Below, in pieces: positions 38,301-47,696 of a stretch of DNA of 64,000 nucleotides (position 1 is its first letter; each line of letters opens with the position of its first letter). Both the position numbers and the translations under genes were made by a program. The DNA comes from Vicinamibacterales bacterium. GTDB taxonomy: Bacteria > Acidobacteriota > Vicinamibacteria > Vicinamibacterales > 2-12-FULL-66-21. The stretch spans positions 1-64,000 of the forward strand of contig DASSPH010000017.1 of NCBI GenBank assembly GCA_035699745.1, read 5' to 3'. The notes beneath the pieces were generated by a model that saw only the letters and a list, made by a program, of their open reading frames with translations, had not been told where the DNA came from and ran no database searches.

Positions 38301-39033
38301 AGTCGAGGACACGCCGGACGCCGCGGAGCTCGAAGGCGCGGCGCCGGCGCCGGCGGCCGAGCCCGTCGACGCGCCGGCGGTATCGCGCACGCTGACGCCG
38401 GACGAGATGGTGGCGGACCTGCGCGCCAAGATCGACCGCATGGGCGCCGTCAACATGATGGCCATCGATCAGTTCGACGATCTCGAGTCGCGCCACACGT
38501 TCCTCACCGCTCAGCGCAAGGACCTGGTGGATGCGATCGCGTCGACCAACGACGCCATCCGCAAGATCGACAAGACCACCCGCGAGCGCTTCCAGGAAGC
38601 GTTCCGCATCATCAACCAGAACTTCGAAGGGACCTTCACGACGCTGTTCGGCGGCGGCAAGGCGGGGCTCGTGCTGCTCGACGAGAGCGACGCCCTCGAG
38701 AGCGGCATCGACATCATCGCCTCCCCCCCGGGCAAGCGGCTGCAGAGCATCCAGCTGCTCTCGGGCGGCGAGAAGGCGCTGACCGCGATGGCGCTGATGT
38801 TCGCCATCTTCAAGTACCGGCCGAGCCCGTTCTGTCTCCTCGACGAGATCGACGCGCCGCTGGACGATGCGAACATCGGGCGGTTCGTCGAGATGCTGCA
38901 GGGGATGAACGATCACACCCAGTTCATCCTCATCACGCACAACCGCAAGACGATGGAGATCGCGGACCGGCTCTACGGCGTCACGATGGAAGAGCCGGGT
39001 GTCTCGAAGCTGATCTCCGTACAGTTGAACTGA
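35332..39033 (+). CDS. smc: Chromosome segregation protein SMC
   Basis: The 1233-residue ATPase condenses and segregates chromosomes as a dimer with ScpA/ScpB. Walker A GPNGCGKSN is near residue 32. A long coiled coil rich in Ala, Arg and Glu runs both ways from a hinge (about residues 540-660, region EGARVILAESGEAVP). The C-terminal head has signature LLSGGEKALTA and Walker B FCLLDEIDAPLDD. ATG at 35332 gives the canonical MRLNRLEIAGFKSF start. An insertion of roughly 45-60 residues (about 85-145) interrupts the N-terminal head before RRLYRSGESEYLI. An acidic Ala/Pro-rich linker (about 985-1020) is also unusual. Confidence 0.96.
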   Translation: MRLNRLEIAGFKSFPDRSELAFDTGVTAIVGPNGCGKSNVVDAITWVLGEQSAKSLRGDHMQDVIFQGSDARKPTSAAEVRLRLSGVASRVPGNGSVTTLREKPMFAGVAGAPVGEAMAVTAIEAAPAADASGEAVDEGPLIVRDVELSRRLYRSGESEYLIDGEVVRLKDVQDLLMDAGLGVKAYAVIEQGKIGQILSARPTDRRQLIEEAAGITKYKSRRRAAELKLEAAQQNLTRVDDIIFEVEKQRGALKRQAAKARRYKRLREELRRWEKVQFAQRYRLLGAAIESARARLSDARAREAAAAAHVAEVEASLERLRLELTEADARTTAAREAAHARELSIGRLQQQVAFDKQQVESLAAAATALDAEIAALEARREPARVELDARRDAASRAVEERTRAAEALAQEEESYAIANRNIEGLEADVEAARSEVYAAVNAATALRHALEHAAAARARIGEQLAKLDVERNDLQVEAQRAAGERVAAEESLRRSRASMETLHVERAGRESELSVARASREALARELRTREHDLAGVAARLTSLQELDAARAEYGEGARVILAESGEAVPHLGSVADYVEVEQQHERAVDAALGDLLQYVVVRTHDDAAAGLAFARERGAGRVGFLVVGESPAEAVRALIADVHLAGSRGDAVAYAIETGGIAATPDGEVFRGARRVEGGTPGEARSILTTKREIKELRERAESLEAVLARMRDEAGNLDVAIAAAESAIASVQGELHRQEKAIVGFDLQVTAAGDAAERVARKQEQIAIERRTAEEELRAQEQRAEEARQSIQRIETEQRAADEQLSAAQRRLFEARESASQQARVTAEAKASHAALVERTSALAIEVQRLEEAARELAERAVARASELQRNAARREDLRAAIAASERELDEGLRTFDELKEAVRTADEASQALRAVFDEQELRIREARRALESVREEAGQLEVQRATAESDLSHLASSCQENTQASLDDVAAEVAQMEADGLLASPKAVEDTPDAAELEGAAPAPAAEPVDAPAVSRTLTPDEMVADLRAKIDRMGAVNMMAIDQFDDLESRHTFLTAQRKDLVDAIASTNDAIRKIDKTTRERFQEAFRIINQNFEGTFTTLFGGGKAGLVLLDESDALESGIDIIASPPGKRLQSIQLLSGGEKALTAMALMFAIFKYRPSPFCLLDEIDAPLDDANIGRFVEMLQGMNDHTQFILITHNRKTMEIADRLYGVTMEEPGVSKLISVQLN

Positions 39034-39046
39034 GCCCCGGGCGGGC

Positions 39047-40093
39047 GTGAACGAAGACCGAGGCGCTCGCTACCACCGCCTGCGGCGGCAGGCGGGCGTG
39101 GTGTCCACGATCGCGGCCGCCGCGTGGCTGGGCGCGCTCGCGCTCACTGGATGGGCCGCCGGCCTGCCGCTCGCCGCGGCGGTCGCCGTGCTTGCCGCCG
39201 GCGGCGAGGCGGTCACCTTCCCCTTCACCGTCTACAAGAGCTTCGTGCTCGATCGCAGGTACGGGCTCACGTCCGAGTCCTTTGCGACCTGGCTGCGCGA
39301 TCACCTGAAGGCGTTCGCGCTCGGTCTCGCGCTCTCGGAGATCGCCGCGTTCGCCGTTTACTGGTCGATGGGCGCCGCCGGCGCCGCGTGGTGGGGCGTA
39401 TCCGCGATCTTCTTTGCCGCGGCCGGCATGCTGCTGTCACGCCTCGCGCCGGTGATTCTGATGCCGCTGTTCTACCGGTTCCGGCCGCTGGAGCGGGAGG
39501 CGCTGCGCGAGCGGCTGATGCTGCTGTCACAGCGGGCGGGTGTGCGCGTGCTCGGCGCCTTCGAGTGGGGGCTCGGCGAAAAGACGACGAGGGCGAACGC
39601 GGCGCTGGTCGGCGCGGGACGCACGCGCCGCATCCTGCTCTCCGACACGCTGCTGCAGCAGTACTCGGACGACGAGATCGAGGTGATCCTCGCGCACGAG
39701 CTGGCGCATCACGTCCACCACGATCTGTGGAGCGCCCTCGCCCTCGAGACGGGGGTGGTCGCCGCCGCGCTGCTGATCGGCCACGTCGCGATCCGCGCCG
39801 CCGGCTACCAGCTGGCGGACCCGGCGTCGCTGCCGCTCCTGGTGCTGGCTGCCGGCGCCGTTTCGCTGGCCCTGACGCCGATCGGCACGGCGTGGTCCCG
39901 CCACAACGAACGGCGCGCGGATCGGTTCGCGCTGGCGCTGACCGGCCGGCACGACGCGTTCATCTCGGCGATGCGCCGCCTCGGGGCGCAGAACCTGGCG
40001 GAGACGGATCCGTCGCCGCCGGTCCGCTGGTTCTTCCACACCCACCCCACGATCGACGAACGGATTGCGGCGGCGCGGCAGGCCGGCAGCTAG
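39047..40093 (+). CDS. M48 family metalloprotease (Ste24/HtpX-like)
   Basis: The 348-residue integral membrane protease has the zinc motif HELAHH near residue 217 and a distal Glu region (HNERRADRFAL). Several hydrophobic segments lie before and after, and the N-terminal membrane part has the Ste24-type sequence FPFTVYKSFVLDRRYGLT. Family members cleave membrane or prenylated proteins and act in membrane protein quality control. The GTG start lies 13 bases after smc. The C-terminal DPSPPVRWFFHTHPT resembles Ste24 ends. Confidence 0.9.
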   Translation: MNEDRGARYHRLRRQAGVVSTIAAAAWLGALALTGWAAGLPLAAAVAVLAAGGEAVTFPFTVYKSFVLDRRYGLTSESFATWLRDHLKAFALGLALSEIAAFAVYWSMGAAGAAWWGVSAIFFAAAGMLLSRLAPVILMPLFYRFRPLEREALRERLMLLSQRAGVRVLGAFEWGLGEKTTRANAALVGAGRTRRILLSDTLLQQYSDDEIEVILAHELAHHVHHDLWSALALETGVVAAALLIGHVAIRAAGYQLADPASLPLLVLAAGAVSLALTPIGTAWSRHNERRADRFALALTGRHDAFISAMRRLGAQNLAETDPSPPVRWFFHTHPTIDERIAAARQAGS

Positions 40094-40146
40094 GATCGCG
40101 GACGCCCGGCCCGGGGGGGCTTACCGGTGGCATAGAATGCAGCCCC

Positions 40147-42720
40147 ATGCGGCGTCGAACGACTGTGGGCTGCGCCATTCTGCTCCTGGCAGCGTTGTCG
40201 CTCCACGCCCAACGTCCGGGCATCACCACTCCGGAGCAGGCGCTCGGCTTCGCGCTCGGCGACGACTACCAGCTCGCCAACTACACGCAGATCGAAAGCT
40301 ACTGGAAGACGCTCGACAAGGAGTCCGATCGGATCGTCCTCCACGACATGGGGAAGACCGCGGAAGGCCGCACGCAATGGATGGCGATCGTCACCTCGCC
40401 TCGCAATCACCGCAGCCTCGCGCGGTATCGCGACATCTCGCGGCGGCTGGCGCTGGCCGAGGGGCTCACCGACGATCAGGCGCGGGCGCTCGCCCGGGAG
40501 GGGAAGGCGGTCGTCTGGATCGACGGCGGGCTCCACGCCACCGAGACGCTCGGCGCGCAGCAGCTCGCGCAGATGGTCTACGAGATGGCCAGCCGTGACG
40601 ACGAGGAGACGCGGCGTTTCCTCGACGACTGCATCATCCTGTTCGTCCACGCCAACCCGGACGGCAACGATCTGGTCGCCGACTGGTACATGCGCAATGC
40701 GGATCCGCGCCAGCGCTCGCTGGCGAACCTGCCGCGCCTCTACCAGAAATACATCGGCCACGACAACAACCGCGACTTCTTCGCGTCGACGCAGCCGGAG
40801 ACCGAGAACATCAACCGCGTGCTCTACCACGAGTGGCTGCCGCAGATTCTCTACAACCACCATCAGAGCGGTCCGGCGGGCACCGTCGTCTGGTCCTCGC
40901 CGCAGCGCGATCCCTACAACTACAACCTCGATCCGCTCCTGATCCTCGGCCTGCAGGCGCTCGGCACCCACATGCACCAGTGGCTCGCCGCGGAAGGCAA
41001 GCCGGGCGCGACGATGGCCTCGGGCGGCGCCTACGACGGCTGGTGGAACGGCGGCATCCGCAACACCGGGAACTTCCACAACATCATCGCCATCCTGACC
41101 GAAACGATCGGCAGCCCGACGCCGATGCGGATTCCGCTGGTGGCGCAGCGGCAGATCCCGAGCCGCGACCTGCCGTATCCGATCGCGCCGCAGGAATGGC
41201 GGTTCAGGCAGTCGATCGACTACTCGCTGTCGTTCAATCGCGGCGTGCTCGATTACGCGTCGCGCAACCGCGAGAACCTGCTGTTCAACATCTACAAGAT
41301 GGGGCAGCGATCGATCGAGCGAGGCAGCGGCGATTACTGGACGCCGTCCCCGTCGCGCATCAACGCGCTGCCGGCCTCGGGCCAGGGAGGTCGCGGGGGT
41401 GGAAACCCGGAGGCGGACGCCGCCGCATGGGCGGCGCTCCGCAGGCCCGAGCTCCGCGACCCGCGCGCCTTCGTCGTTCCGGCGAATCAGCCGGACTTTC
41501 CCACGGCGGTGAAGTTCATCAACGCGCTCCGCGAGGTCAACGTCGCGGTGCATCGCGCCACGGCGCCGTTCCAGGCAGCGGGCAAATCCTATCCGGCGGG
41601 GTCCTTCGTCGTCTTCACCAATCAGGCGTTCCGTCCGCACGTGCTCGACATGTTCGAGCCGCAGGATCATCCGAACGTCATTCCGTATCCCGGGGCGCCG
41701 CCGACGCGGCCGTACGACAACGCCGGCTGGACGCTGGCCTACCAGATGGGCATCGAGTTCGACCGGGTGCTCGAGGGATTCAGCGGCCCCTTCGAGAAGG
41801 TGACGGAGTGGAACGTGCCGGTGCCGCGCGTGACGGTGCCGTGCAGCAGGACGCAGAACGACTGTTTCCTGGCGATGAACCGTGCGTCGAAGGCGTCCGC
41901 GTCCGCTGCGGCGCGCGGCATGCGCATCGCGCTCTGGGACCAGTACGGCGGGTCGATGGAGTCGGGCTGGACCCGCTGGATCCTCGAACAGTTCCAGTTC
42001 CCCTTCGCGCGCGTGTTCGCGCCCGAACTGGACGCGGGGAATCTGAACGCGAAGTACGACGTCCTGATCTTCCCGAGCGGTGCGATCCCGGCGCCGCCGT
42101 CTCCCGCGGGCGGCCGCCCGCCGGCAGGCTCAGGACAGACGGGACGAGGCGGCGGCGCCGCGGGACCGGATCCGCAGACGATTCCCGCGGAGTACCGGAG
42201 TCAGCTCGGACGCGTCACCACGGACAAGACGATTCCGCAGATCCGCGCCTTCGCCGAGAACGGCGGAACGGTCGTCGCGATCAGCGACGCGGCGATGAAT
42301 CTCGCGGCGCAGTTGAAGCTGCCGGTGGAGAACCATCTCGTCGAGAATGGCGAGCCGCTGCCGGCGTCGACGTATTTCGTGCCGGGCTCCGTGCTCGCGG
42401 CGAGGGTCGATACCAGCCACCCGCTCGCCGCCGGCATGAAGGAGCGGACGGATGTCTTCTTCGACAACAGCCCGGTCTTCAAGCTGGCGCCCGGCGCCGA
42501 GGCCGCCGGCGTCCGTGCGTTCGCGCGGTTCGATTCGGCGGCGCCGCTCCGCAGCGGCTGGGCGTGGGGGCAGAAGTACCTGGACGGCGGCATCCTCGCG
42601 ATCGAGGCGCGGCTGGGGAAGGGGCGCGTGATCCTGTACGGGCCCGAGATCCTGCAGCGCGCCCAGCCGCACGGCACGTTCAAGCTGCTGTTCAACGCGC
42701 TGGTCGCCGGCGGCCGGTAA
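40147..42720 (+). CDS. Secreted M14-like zinc carboxypeptidase with amidotransferase-like domain, copy 1
   Basis: The 857-residue protein has a signal peptide (cleaved near LHAQ), then an M14 carboxypeptidase-like domain. Zinc ligands are expected in GGLHATE (HxxE, near residue 126) and in YNHHQSG (near residue 240). A Gly-rich linker follows. The C-terminal third (from about residue 590) starts with a Rossmann-like strand (MRIALWDQYGGS) and resembles a class I glutamine amidotransferase-like fold, without an obvious catalytic triad. Substrates are not evident. It is paralogous to the next gene. Confidence 0.82.
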   Translation: MRRRTTVGCAILLLAALSLHAQRPGITTPEQALGFALGDDYQLANYTQIESYWKTLDKESDRIVLHDMGKTAEGRTQWMAIVTSPRNHRSLARYRDISRRLALAEGLTDDQARALAREGKAVVWIDGGLHATETLGAQQLAQMVYEMASRDDEETRRFLDDCIILFVHANPDGNDLVADWYMRNADPRQRSLANLPRLYQKYIGHDNNRDFFASTQPETENINRVLYHEWLPQILYNHHQSGPAGTVVWSSPQRDPYNYNLDPLLILGLQALGTHMHQWLAAEGKPGATMASGGAYDGWWNGGIRNTGNFHNIIAILTETIGSPTPMRIPLVAQRQIPSRDLPYPIAPQEWRFRQSIDYSLSFNRGVLDYASRNRENLLFNIYKMGQRSIERGSGDYWTPSPSRINALPASGQGGRGGGNPEADAAAWAALRRPELRDPRAFVVPANQPDFPTAVKFINALREVNVAVHRATAPFQAAGKSYPAGSFVVFTNQAFRPHVLDMFEPQDHPNVIPYPGAPPTRPYDNAGWTLAYQMGIEFDRVLEGFSGPFEKVTEWNVPVPRVTVPCSRTQNDCFLAMNRASKASASAAARGMRIALWDQYGGSMESGWTRWILEQFQFPFARVFAPELDAGNLNAKYDVLIFPSGAIPAPPSPAGGRPPAGSGQTGRGGGAAGPDPQTIPAEYRSQLGRVTTDKTIPQIRAFAENGGTVVAISDAAMNLAAQLKLPVENHLVENGEPLPASTYFVPGSVLAARVDTSHPLAAGMKERTDVFFDNSPVFKLAPGAEAAGVRAFARFDSAAPLRSGWAWGQKYLDGGILAIEARLGKGRVILYGPEILQRAQPHGTFKLLFNALVAGGR

Positions 42721-42803
42721 CCAGTTGCCAGTGACCAGTTGCCAGTAACCAGTTGCCAGTAACCAGTTACCAGTAACCAGTTGCCAGTAACCCGTTGCCG
42801 GTT
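42721..42803. repeat. 7-base tandem repeat (CCAGTTG/CCAGTAA) between the two M14 genes
   Basis: About twelve head-to-tail units of CCAGTNR begin directly at the end of the first gene's stop codon: CCAGTTG, CCAGTGA, CCAGTTG, CCAGTAA and so on, decaying to CCCGTTG and CCGGTTG. The strict 7-base period is clear. Confidence 0.92.
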
Positions 42804-42840
42804 GTCTCGCCACCTTGCAGATACAATCCTGCTCACCGCC

Positions 42841-45531
42841 ATGCGTACGCCGACAGCACTTCTGCTCGCCCTCGCGCTCTTCGCCTCGACCCCTGTCGCC
42901 CAGAGCCGCAGCGGCGCGGTTCCGGCGCCAGAGTCGATCTTCGGCTTCACCGCCGGTGCCGACTACAAGCTCGCCACCTACGACCAGTCGATCGAGTATT
43001 TCAAGCAGCTCGCGGACGCCAGCCGCCACCTGAAGCTGTTCGAAGCGGGAAAGACGACGCAGGGCCGGACCATGTACTTCGCGCTGATCTCCAGCCCGCA
43101 GAACCTGGCCAATCTGGATCGTCACCGCGAGATCTGGCAGCGGCTCGCGCATCCGCAGGGACTGACCGACGCGGAGGCGCAGAAACTCGCCGCCGAAGGC
43201 GTCGCGCTGGTGCACATCGACGGCGGGCTGCACGCCACCGAGGTGGCCGGGCCGCAGCACGCGCCGCTTCTCGCCTACGACCTGCTGCGCAAGGCCAATG
43301 AGCCGGCGACCAGAGCCATGCTCGACAACGTCGTGCTGATGTTGTGGCCGACGATCAATCCGGATGGCCAGCAGATGGTCGCCGAGTGGTACATGAAGAA
43401 CGTCGGCACGCCGTACGAATTGTCTCCGCTGCCGCAGCTCTATCAGGAGTACGTGGGCCACGACAACAACCGCGACGCCTACATGCTCAACATGATCGAG
43501 TCGCGCGCCATCGAGCACACCTGGCGGCAGTGGGAGCCGCAGATCGTCTACGTGCACCACCAGGTCGGGCCGTTTCCCACCCGCATCTGGCTGCCGCCGT
43601 TCTCGGAGCCGGTCGGCGTCGAAGCGCCGCCGGTCATCGCGCGCGAGATCAACATGATCGGAATGGCGATCGCGAAGGCGCTCGACGAGAACGGCCAGCC
43701 AGGGGCGACTCACATGGGCCGCGCCTTCGACGCGTGGTATCCCGGTTACATCGACTACGCGCCGATTTTCAAGAACGTGGCGGCGTACTGGACCGAGACG
43801 GCGCTGTTCTCGTATGCCACGCCGCGCCAGTACACGATCGACGACTTCCCGCAGAACATGCGCGACCTGCGGCCGCAGAGCCTGTACTCGAGCCCGTGGA
43901 AACCGGGGTGGTGGCGGCTCCGCGACGCGGTCGAGTACATGGAGACGGCGTCGCTCGCCACGATCGAGTTCGCGGCGAAGTACAAGGACTCACTGCTGAT
44001 GAACCGGTATCGTGCCGGGCGCGATCAGGTCGCGCTGGGCGCGACGAAGCCGCCGTACGCCTACGTCGTTCCGCAGCAGCAGCGGGATCCGGTCGCGCCG
44101 GTCGAACTGCTGCGCCGTCTTGCCTTCGGCGGCGTCCGCGTGTCGCAGTTGACCGAGGCGGCGTCGATCGACGGCGTGGCCTACCCGGCAGGCACGTGGA
44201 TCGTGCCGACGGATCAGGAATTCGCGGCCATGGCGCGCGAGGTGCTCGACGTGCAGCGCTATCCGGATCTGCGTCAGTATCCGGGCGGACCGCCGGAACG
44301 TCCGTACGACGCCGCCGGATGGACGCTGCCGCTCCAGATGGGCATTCGCGTCGCCGCCGCGTCCACGCCGCTGTCCGCCGACGTGCGCACGAAGATGAAG
44401 CTGCTCGGTCCGCCGCCGGACGTGAAGGTCAAGCCGGTCCCTTACAGCTCCGCGGATCGGGATGCCGCCCCCTACGACAGCGTGCCCGGCGCAGGCTTCG
44501 ACACCCATCCCGGCGCCGCCGCCATCGTGCCGCCCGGCGGCCGCATCACCGGAGAGGGCGCGGCCCTGGCGCTCGATCCGGCACAGAACAACACCTACCG
44601 CGCGCTGAACCGCGCGTGGGCGAGCGGCGGCTCGGTGCACTACGCGGACGGCCGCTATCTCGTGTCCGGTCTCACGCAGCCGCAGCAGGACGCGCTGGTC
44701 AAGTCGCTCGCGCTGGTGGCGCAACGAGCCGCGGCCGGCGCATCCGCAGTGGCGAAGCCGCGCATCGGCCTGTTCCGCCCGTGGAGCGGCAGCATGGACG
44801 AAGGGTGGACGCGCTGGCTGCTCGAGCAGTACGGGTTCGAGTACGTGACGCTCCGTCCCGCCGATTTCAGGACGCCGCTCTCCGGAAGAGTCGACGCCGT
44901 GATCCTGGCGGACGATGCGCGGCTGCCGGTCGAGGGGGCGGCGGGCGGACGCGGTTCTTCGGCGGGGGCGGCGGCGGGGGGTCAGGGCGGCCGCGGCGGC
45001 GGCGCGGGGCGCGAGGTGCGTCCCGAGTACGCCACCCGGTTGACCGCGGCGGACCTGGCCACGTTCGAGCAGTTCGTGCGCGGCGGCGGCACGCTGATCT
45101 GTGTGAACGCCGCCAGCTCGTTCGCGATTCAGCAGTTCAAGCTCCCGGTGAGGAACGCGGTCGCGGGCATGCGCTCCGACGATTTCTTCATGCACGGCAC
45201 GATCGTGGAGGTGCTCGTCGATCGCAGCCACCAGGTGATGGCGGGCCTCGAAGAGAAGACGGCGGTGTTCGCTGACAGCAGCCCGGTGTTCGAGACGCTC
45301 GACGGCTTCAACGGGCGCGTGCTGGCCCGCTATCAGGATTCGGGGTCGCCGCTCCTGTCGGGATATCTGATCGGCGAGAAGAACCTGCAGGGCAAGGCCG
45401 CGGCGCTGGACGTCGAGGTGGATCGCGGCCGCGTGATTCTGCTCGGGTTCCGCCCGAATTGGCGCGGCCAGCCGTTCGGCACGTTCAAGGTGCTGTTCAA
45501 CGCGGCACTGTTCTCGTCGACAGGAAAATGA
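42841..45531 (+). CDS. Secreted M14-like zinc carboxypeptidase with amidotransferase-like domain, copy 2
   Basis: The 896-residue paralogue of the preceding gene has a signal peptide (cleaved near PVAQ), zinc-site candidates GGLHATE and YVHHQVG, and the shared segment GHDNNRD. The C-terminal domain begins with PRIGLFRPWSGSMDEG and resembles the amidotransferase-like fold of copy 1. A Gly/Ala-rich low-complexity stretch (about residues 705-725) interrupts it. The two copies have clearly diverged outside the motifs. Upstream in-frame starts are rejected because the signal peptide begins at 42841. It converges on the next gene with 17 bases between stops. Confidence 0.82.
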   Translation: MRTPTALLLALALFASTPVAQSRSGAVPAPESIFGFTAGADYKLATYDQSIEYFKQLADASRHLKLFEAGKTTQGRTMYFALISSPQNLANLDRHREIWQRLAHPQGLTDAEAQKLAAEGVALVHIDGGLHATEVAGPQHAPLLAYDLLRKANEPATRAMLDNVVLMLWPTINPDGQQMVAEWYMKNVGTPYELSPLPQLYQEYVGHDNNRDAYMLNMIESRAIEHTWRQWEPQIVYVHHQVGPFPTRIWLPPFSEPVGVEAPPVIAREINMIGMAIAKALDENGQPGATHMGRAFDAWYPGYIDYAPIFKNVAAYWTETALFSYATPRQYTIDDFPQNMRDLRPQSLYSSPWKPGWWRLRDAVEYMETASLATIEFAAKYKDSLLMNRYRAGRDQVALGATKPPYAYVVPQQQRDPVAPVELLRRLAFGGVRVSQLTEAASIDGVAYPAGTWIVPTDQEFAAMAREVLDVQRYPDLRQYPGGPPERPYDAAGWTLPLQMGIRVAAASTPLSADVRTKMKLLGPPPDVKVKPVPYSSADRDAAPYDSVPGAGFDTHPGAAAIVPPGGRITGEGAALALDPAQNNTYRALNRAWASGGSVHYADGRYLVSGLTQPQQDALVKSLALVAQRAAAGASAVAKPRIGLFRPWSGSMDEGWTRWLLEQYGFEYVTLRPADFRTPLSGRVDAVILADDARLPVEGAAGGRGSSAGAAAGGQGGRGGGAGREVRPEYATRLTAADLATFEQFVRGGGTLICVNAASSFAIQQFKLPVRNAVAGMRSDDFFMHGTIVEVLVDRSHQVMAGLEEKTAVFADSSPVFETLDGFNGRVLARYQDSGSPLLSGYLIGEKNLQGKAAALDVEVDRGRVILLGFRPNWRGQPFGTFKVLFNAALFSSTGK

Positions 45532-45548
45532 TCGCGGGCGCAGCCTGA

Positions 45549-47696
45549 TTACTTCGGTGCGGTCACCGGGAGCGGGAGCCGCTGTCGCAGCTCGCGCAGC
45601 CATTGCAGCACCACGAGAGCGCGCCCGGCTGTTGCGGGAGCGGCGGCGAGCAGCGCGCGTCCTGTGCTGGTGACGGCAAGCACCTGCGCGCCGGGGCGCG
45701 CGGCGATCGTCTCACGCGTCCGGACGCTGCGGCCGTCGAGATCGACGGCCGCGCGGATCACGGTGCCGCCCGAGGCGTAATAGATCGCGCGTCCGTCCCC
45801 GCTCCATTGCGGGCGGGTGCCACCGCCGTTCGAGACCGGAATTCGCGCGCCGCCGTCGACGGCGCGCGCCACGATCTCGGTCCGTCCCGATTCGTCCGAC
45901 TCCAGGGCCAGCCAGCGTCCGTCGGGCGAGAGTGACGGCGAACGTTCGTTGAACGGTCCCGTCTCGAGGATCGCGGGGGCGCCGCCTGCTGCAGGCACGA
46001 TCGCCGCTGCGGTATGACCGCTGCCCGTCACCGTGGTGATCGCGATGCGGCCGTCCGCGGCGATCGACGAGGGGAATGCGTGCGCGCCGGCGGTGCGCAC
46101 GACGCGCGCGGCTTCGCCGCCGCCCACGGCACGCGACGCGATCGTGTAAGGGCCGTTCGTGCGGGTTGCGAAGAACAGACGCGTGCCGTCGGGGGACCAC
46201 GCCGGCGACACGTTGGAACCGCCGTAGGTGATGCGCGTGAGCGCGCCCGACGACAGGTCCGCGATCCAGACGTCCGCGCCGCTGCCGTCCGCCAGCACGC
46301 CGGCGACGCGCCGTCCGTCCGGGGCGACCGCAATCGACGACAGACGCGACAGCGCGGCCGCGCCGGCGCCGTCGCTCCACAGCGGCGTTCGCATTCCGGG
46401 CGGCGTCGCGGCGACGAGGGTTCCACCCGCGATCGCGAAGTGCGCGATGCCCTCGCCGCCGGTGACCGACGCGAGCACCGAGTCCGCTTCGCCGGTCAGC
46501 GCAAGCGTGCGCTCGTCGAACGTCGCCGCCTGCAGATCGCTGCCTGCCGAGAGGAGCAGGTATCCCGGCCCGGCGATCGTGGCCCTGGTCACGCCGGCGC
46601 GAAGGATCTTCCAGTCGTTCGTCCGCGCCGGCTTGACGGCGAGCTCGCCGGGCGCGTCCGGCAGCGGCGACGCGGCAATGGTGAAGAGCAGCGCCCCTCC
46701 CGGCAGCCATGCCGGGTGCACGTGCCGCAGCTCGCCGCGCTCGCTTCGCGGCGAGGTCAGCGCCGTCACAGCGCCACCCTGGTCGGGCACCACGGCGAGG
46801 CCGCCGGCGGGACGTCCGGCAAAGACGATCCGCCCATCGCCAGACCACGCCGCGCCGCCGGGAACCGCGGCGTCCGCGAGGATCGCCGGCGCGCCGCCGG
46901 CGGAGGGGATTTTCTTGAGCTTGCCGTCGGCGAAGAAGCCGATCCAGCGTCCGTCGGGAGAGAAGAACGGCGCCGACGCGCCGTCCGTGCCGGGCAGCCG
47001 CGCTGGGTCCAGCCGATCCACGCGGCGGACGTACACCGCGCACCCCGCGCCGTCGTCCGCGCACGCGGCCCACGCGAGCGTGGCGCCGTCGGCGGAGACG
47101 GCCAGCGCCGGCGCGCGCGTGTCGAACGACGTGCCGTCCGCCGGGCGCAGCTCGAACCGCGCGATCGGCGGTGGTTCGGGCACGGGGTGTCCGGCCGTCA
47201 GCCGCCAGAGCGCCGCTGCGGCGGCCGCGGCGCAGAGAATCGCGATGCTCCATGGCAGCAACTGCCACGCGATCGACGGTTTCACAGCCGCCGGGGTCGC
47301 AGGAATTGCCCGTGGCTGGCTGGACACGGCAACGTGCTGTTCCGGGGTCCGACCCCCGATCGCGTCCGCGGCTGCCGGATTGGCGTCAGACCCCGAGACG
47401 GCGGCGACGAAGCGGTAGCCGCGGCGGTGGATGGTCTGGATGTAGCGGGGGGACTGCGGATCGTCGCCAAGCGCCTGGCGCAGGAAGCTGACCGCCTCGG
47501 CGAGCGAAGTGTCGGTGACGAAGGCGTCCTTCCACACCGCGTCCAGCAGATCCTGCCGCGCCACCACCTGGCCGGCGCGATCGATCAGCAGTTCGAGCAC
47601 ACCCAGCACGCGCGGCGGCAGCGCCACCTCGGCGCCGTCGCGCCAGAGCAGGCGGCTCTGACGATCGAAGGCGAACGGCCCGAAGCTGACCCGCAT
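45549..47696 (-). CDS. CadC-like membrane regulator: winged helix plus TolB-type beta-propeller
   Basis: The 715-residue protein has an OmpR/PhoB-type winged helix at residues 1-100 (LPPRVLGVLELLIDRAG, then TIHRRGYRF). A linker, one membrane segment near residue 150 (LLPWSIAILCAAAAAAAL) and a large extracytoplasmic region with repeated WD40/TolB-like blades (FFSPDGRWIGFF, AWSPDGTRLFFA, SLSPDGRWLALE) follow. This suggests a one-component regulator that senses an external signal and binds DNA directly. ATG at 47696 begins the winged helix; the open frame upstream to 48002 is not needed. Its targets cannot be read from the sequence. Confidence 0.85.
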   Translation of the reverse strand: MRVSFGPFAFDRQSRLLWRDGAEVALPPRVLGVLELLIDRAGQVVARQDLLDAVWKDAFVTDTSLAEAVSFLRQALGDDPQSPRYIQTIHRRGYRFVAAVSGSDANPAAADAIGGRTPEQHVAVSSQPRAIPATPAAVKPSIAWQLLPWSIAILCAAAAAAALWRLTAGHPVPEPPPIARFELRPADGTSFDTRAPALAVSADGATLAWAACADDGAGCAVYVRRVDRLDPARLPGTDGASAPFFSPDGRWIGFFADGKLKKIPSAGGAPAILADAAVPGGAAWSGDGRIVFAGRPAGGLAVVPDQGGAVTALTSPRSERGELRHVHPAWLPGGALLFTIAASPLPDAPGELAVKPARTNDWKILRAGVTRATIAGPGYLLLSAGSDLQAATFDERTLALTGEADSVLASVTGGEGIAHFAIAGGTLVAATPPGMRTPLWSDGAGAAALSRLSSIAVAPDGRRVAGVLADGSGADVWIADLSSGALTRITYGGSNVSPAWSPDGTRLFFATRTNGPYTIASRAVGGGEAARVVRTAGAHAFPSSIAADGRIAITTVTGSGHTAAAIVPAAGGAPAILETGPFNERSPSLSPDGRWLALESDESGRTEIVARAVDGGARIPVSNGGGTRPQWSGDGRAIYYASGGTVIRAAVDLDGRSVRTRETIAARPGAQVLAVTSTGRALLAAAPATAGRALVVLQWLRELRQRLPLPVTAPK

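Noticed and set aside
36514-38940. 808-residue open frame antisense to smc
   Set aside because: Low-complexity Arg/Ala/Leu composition with no motif; smc on the + strand is certain.
42721-42803. CRISPR-like look of the CCAGT array
   Set aside because: Units are only 7 bases and contiguous with no spacers, and there are no cas genes in the window.
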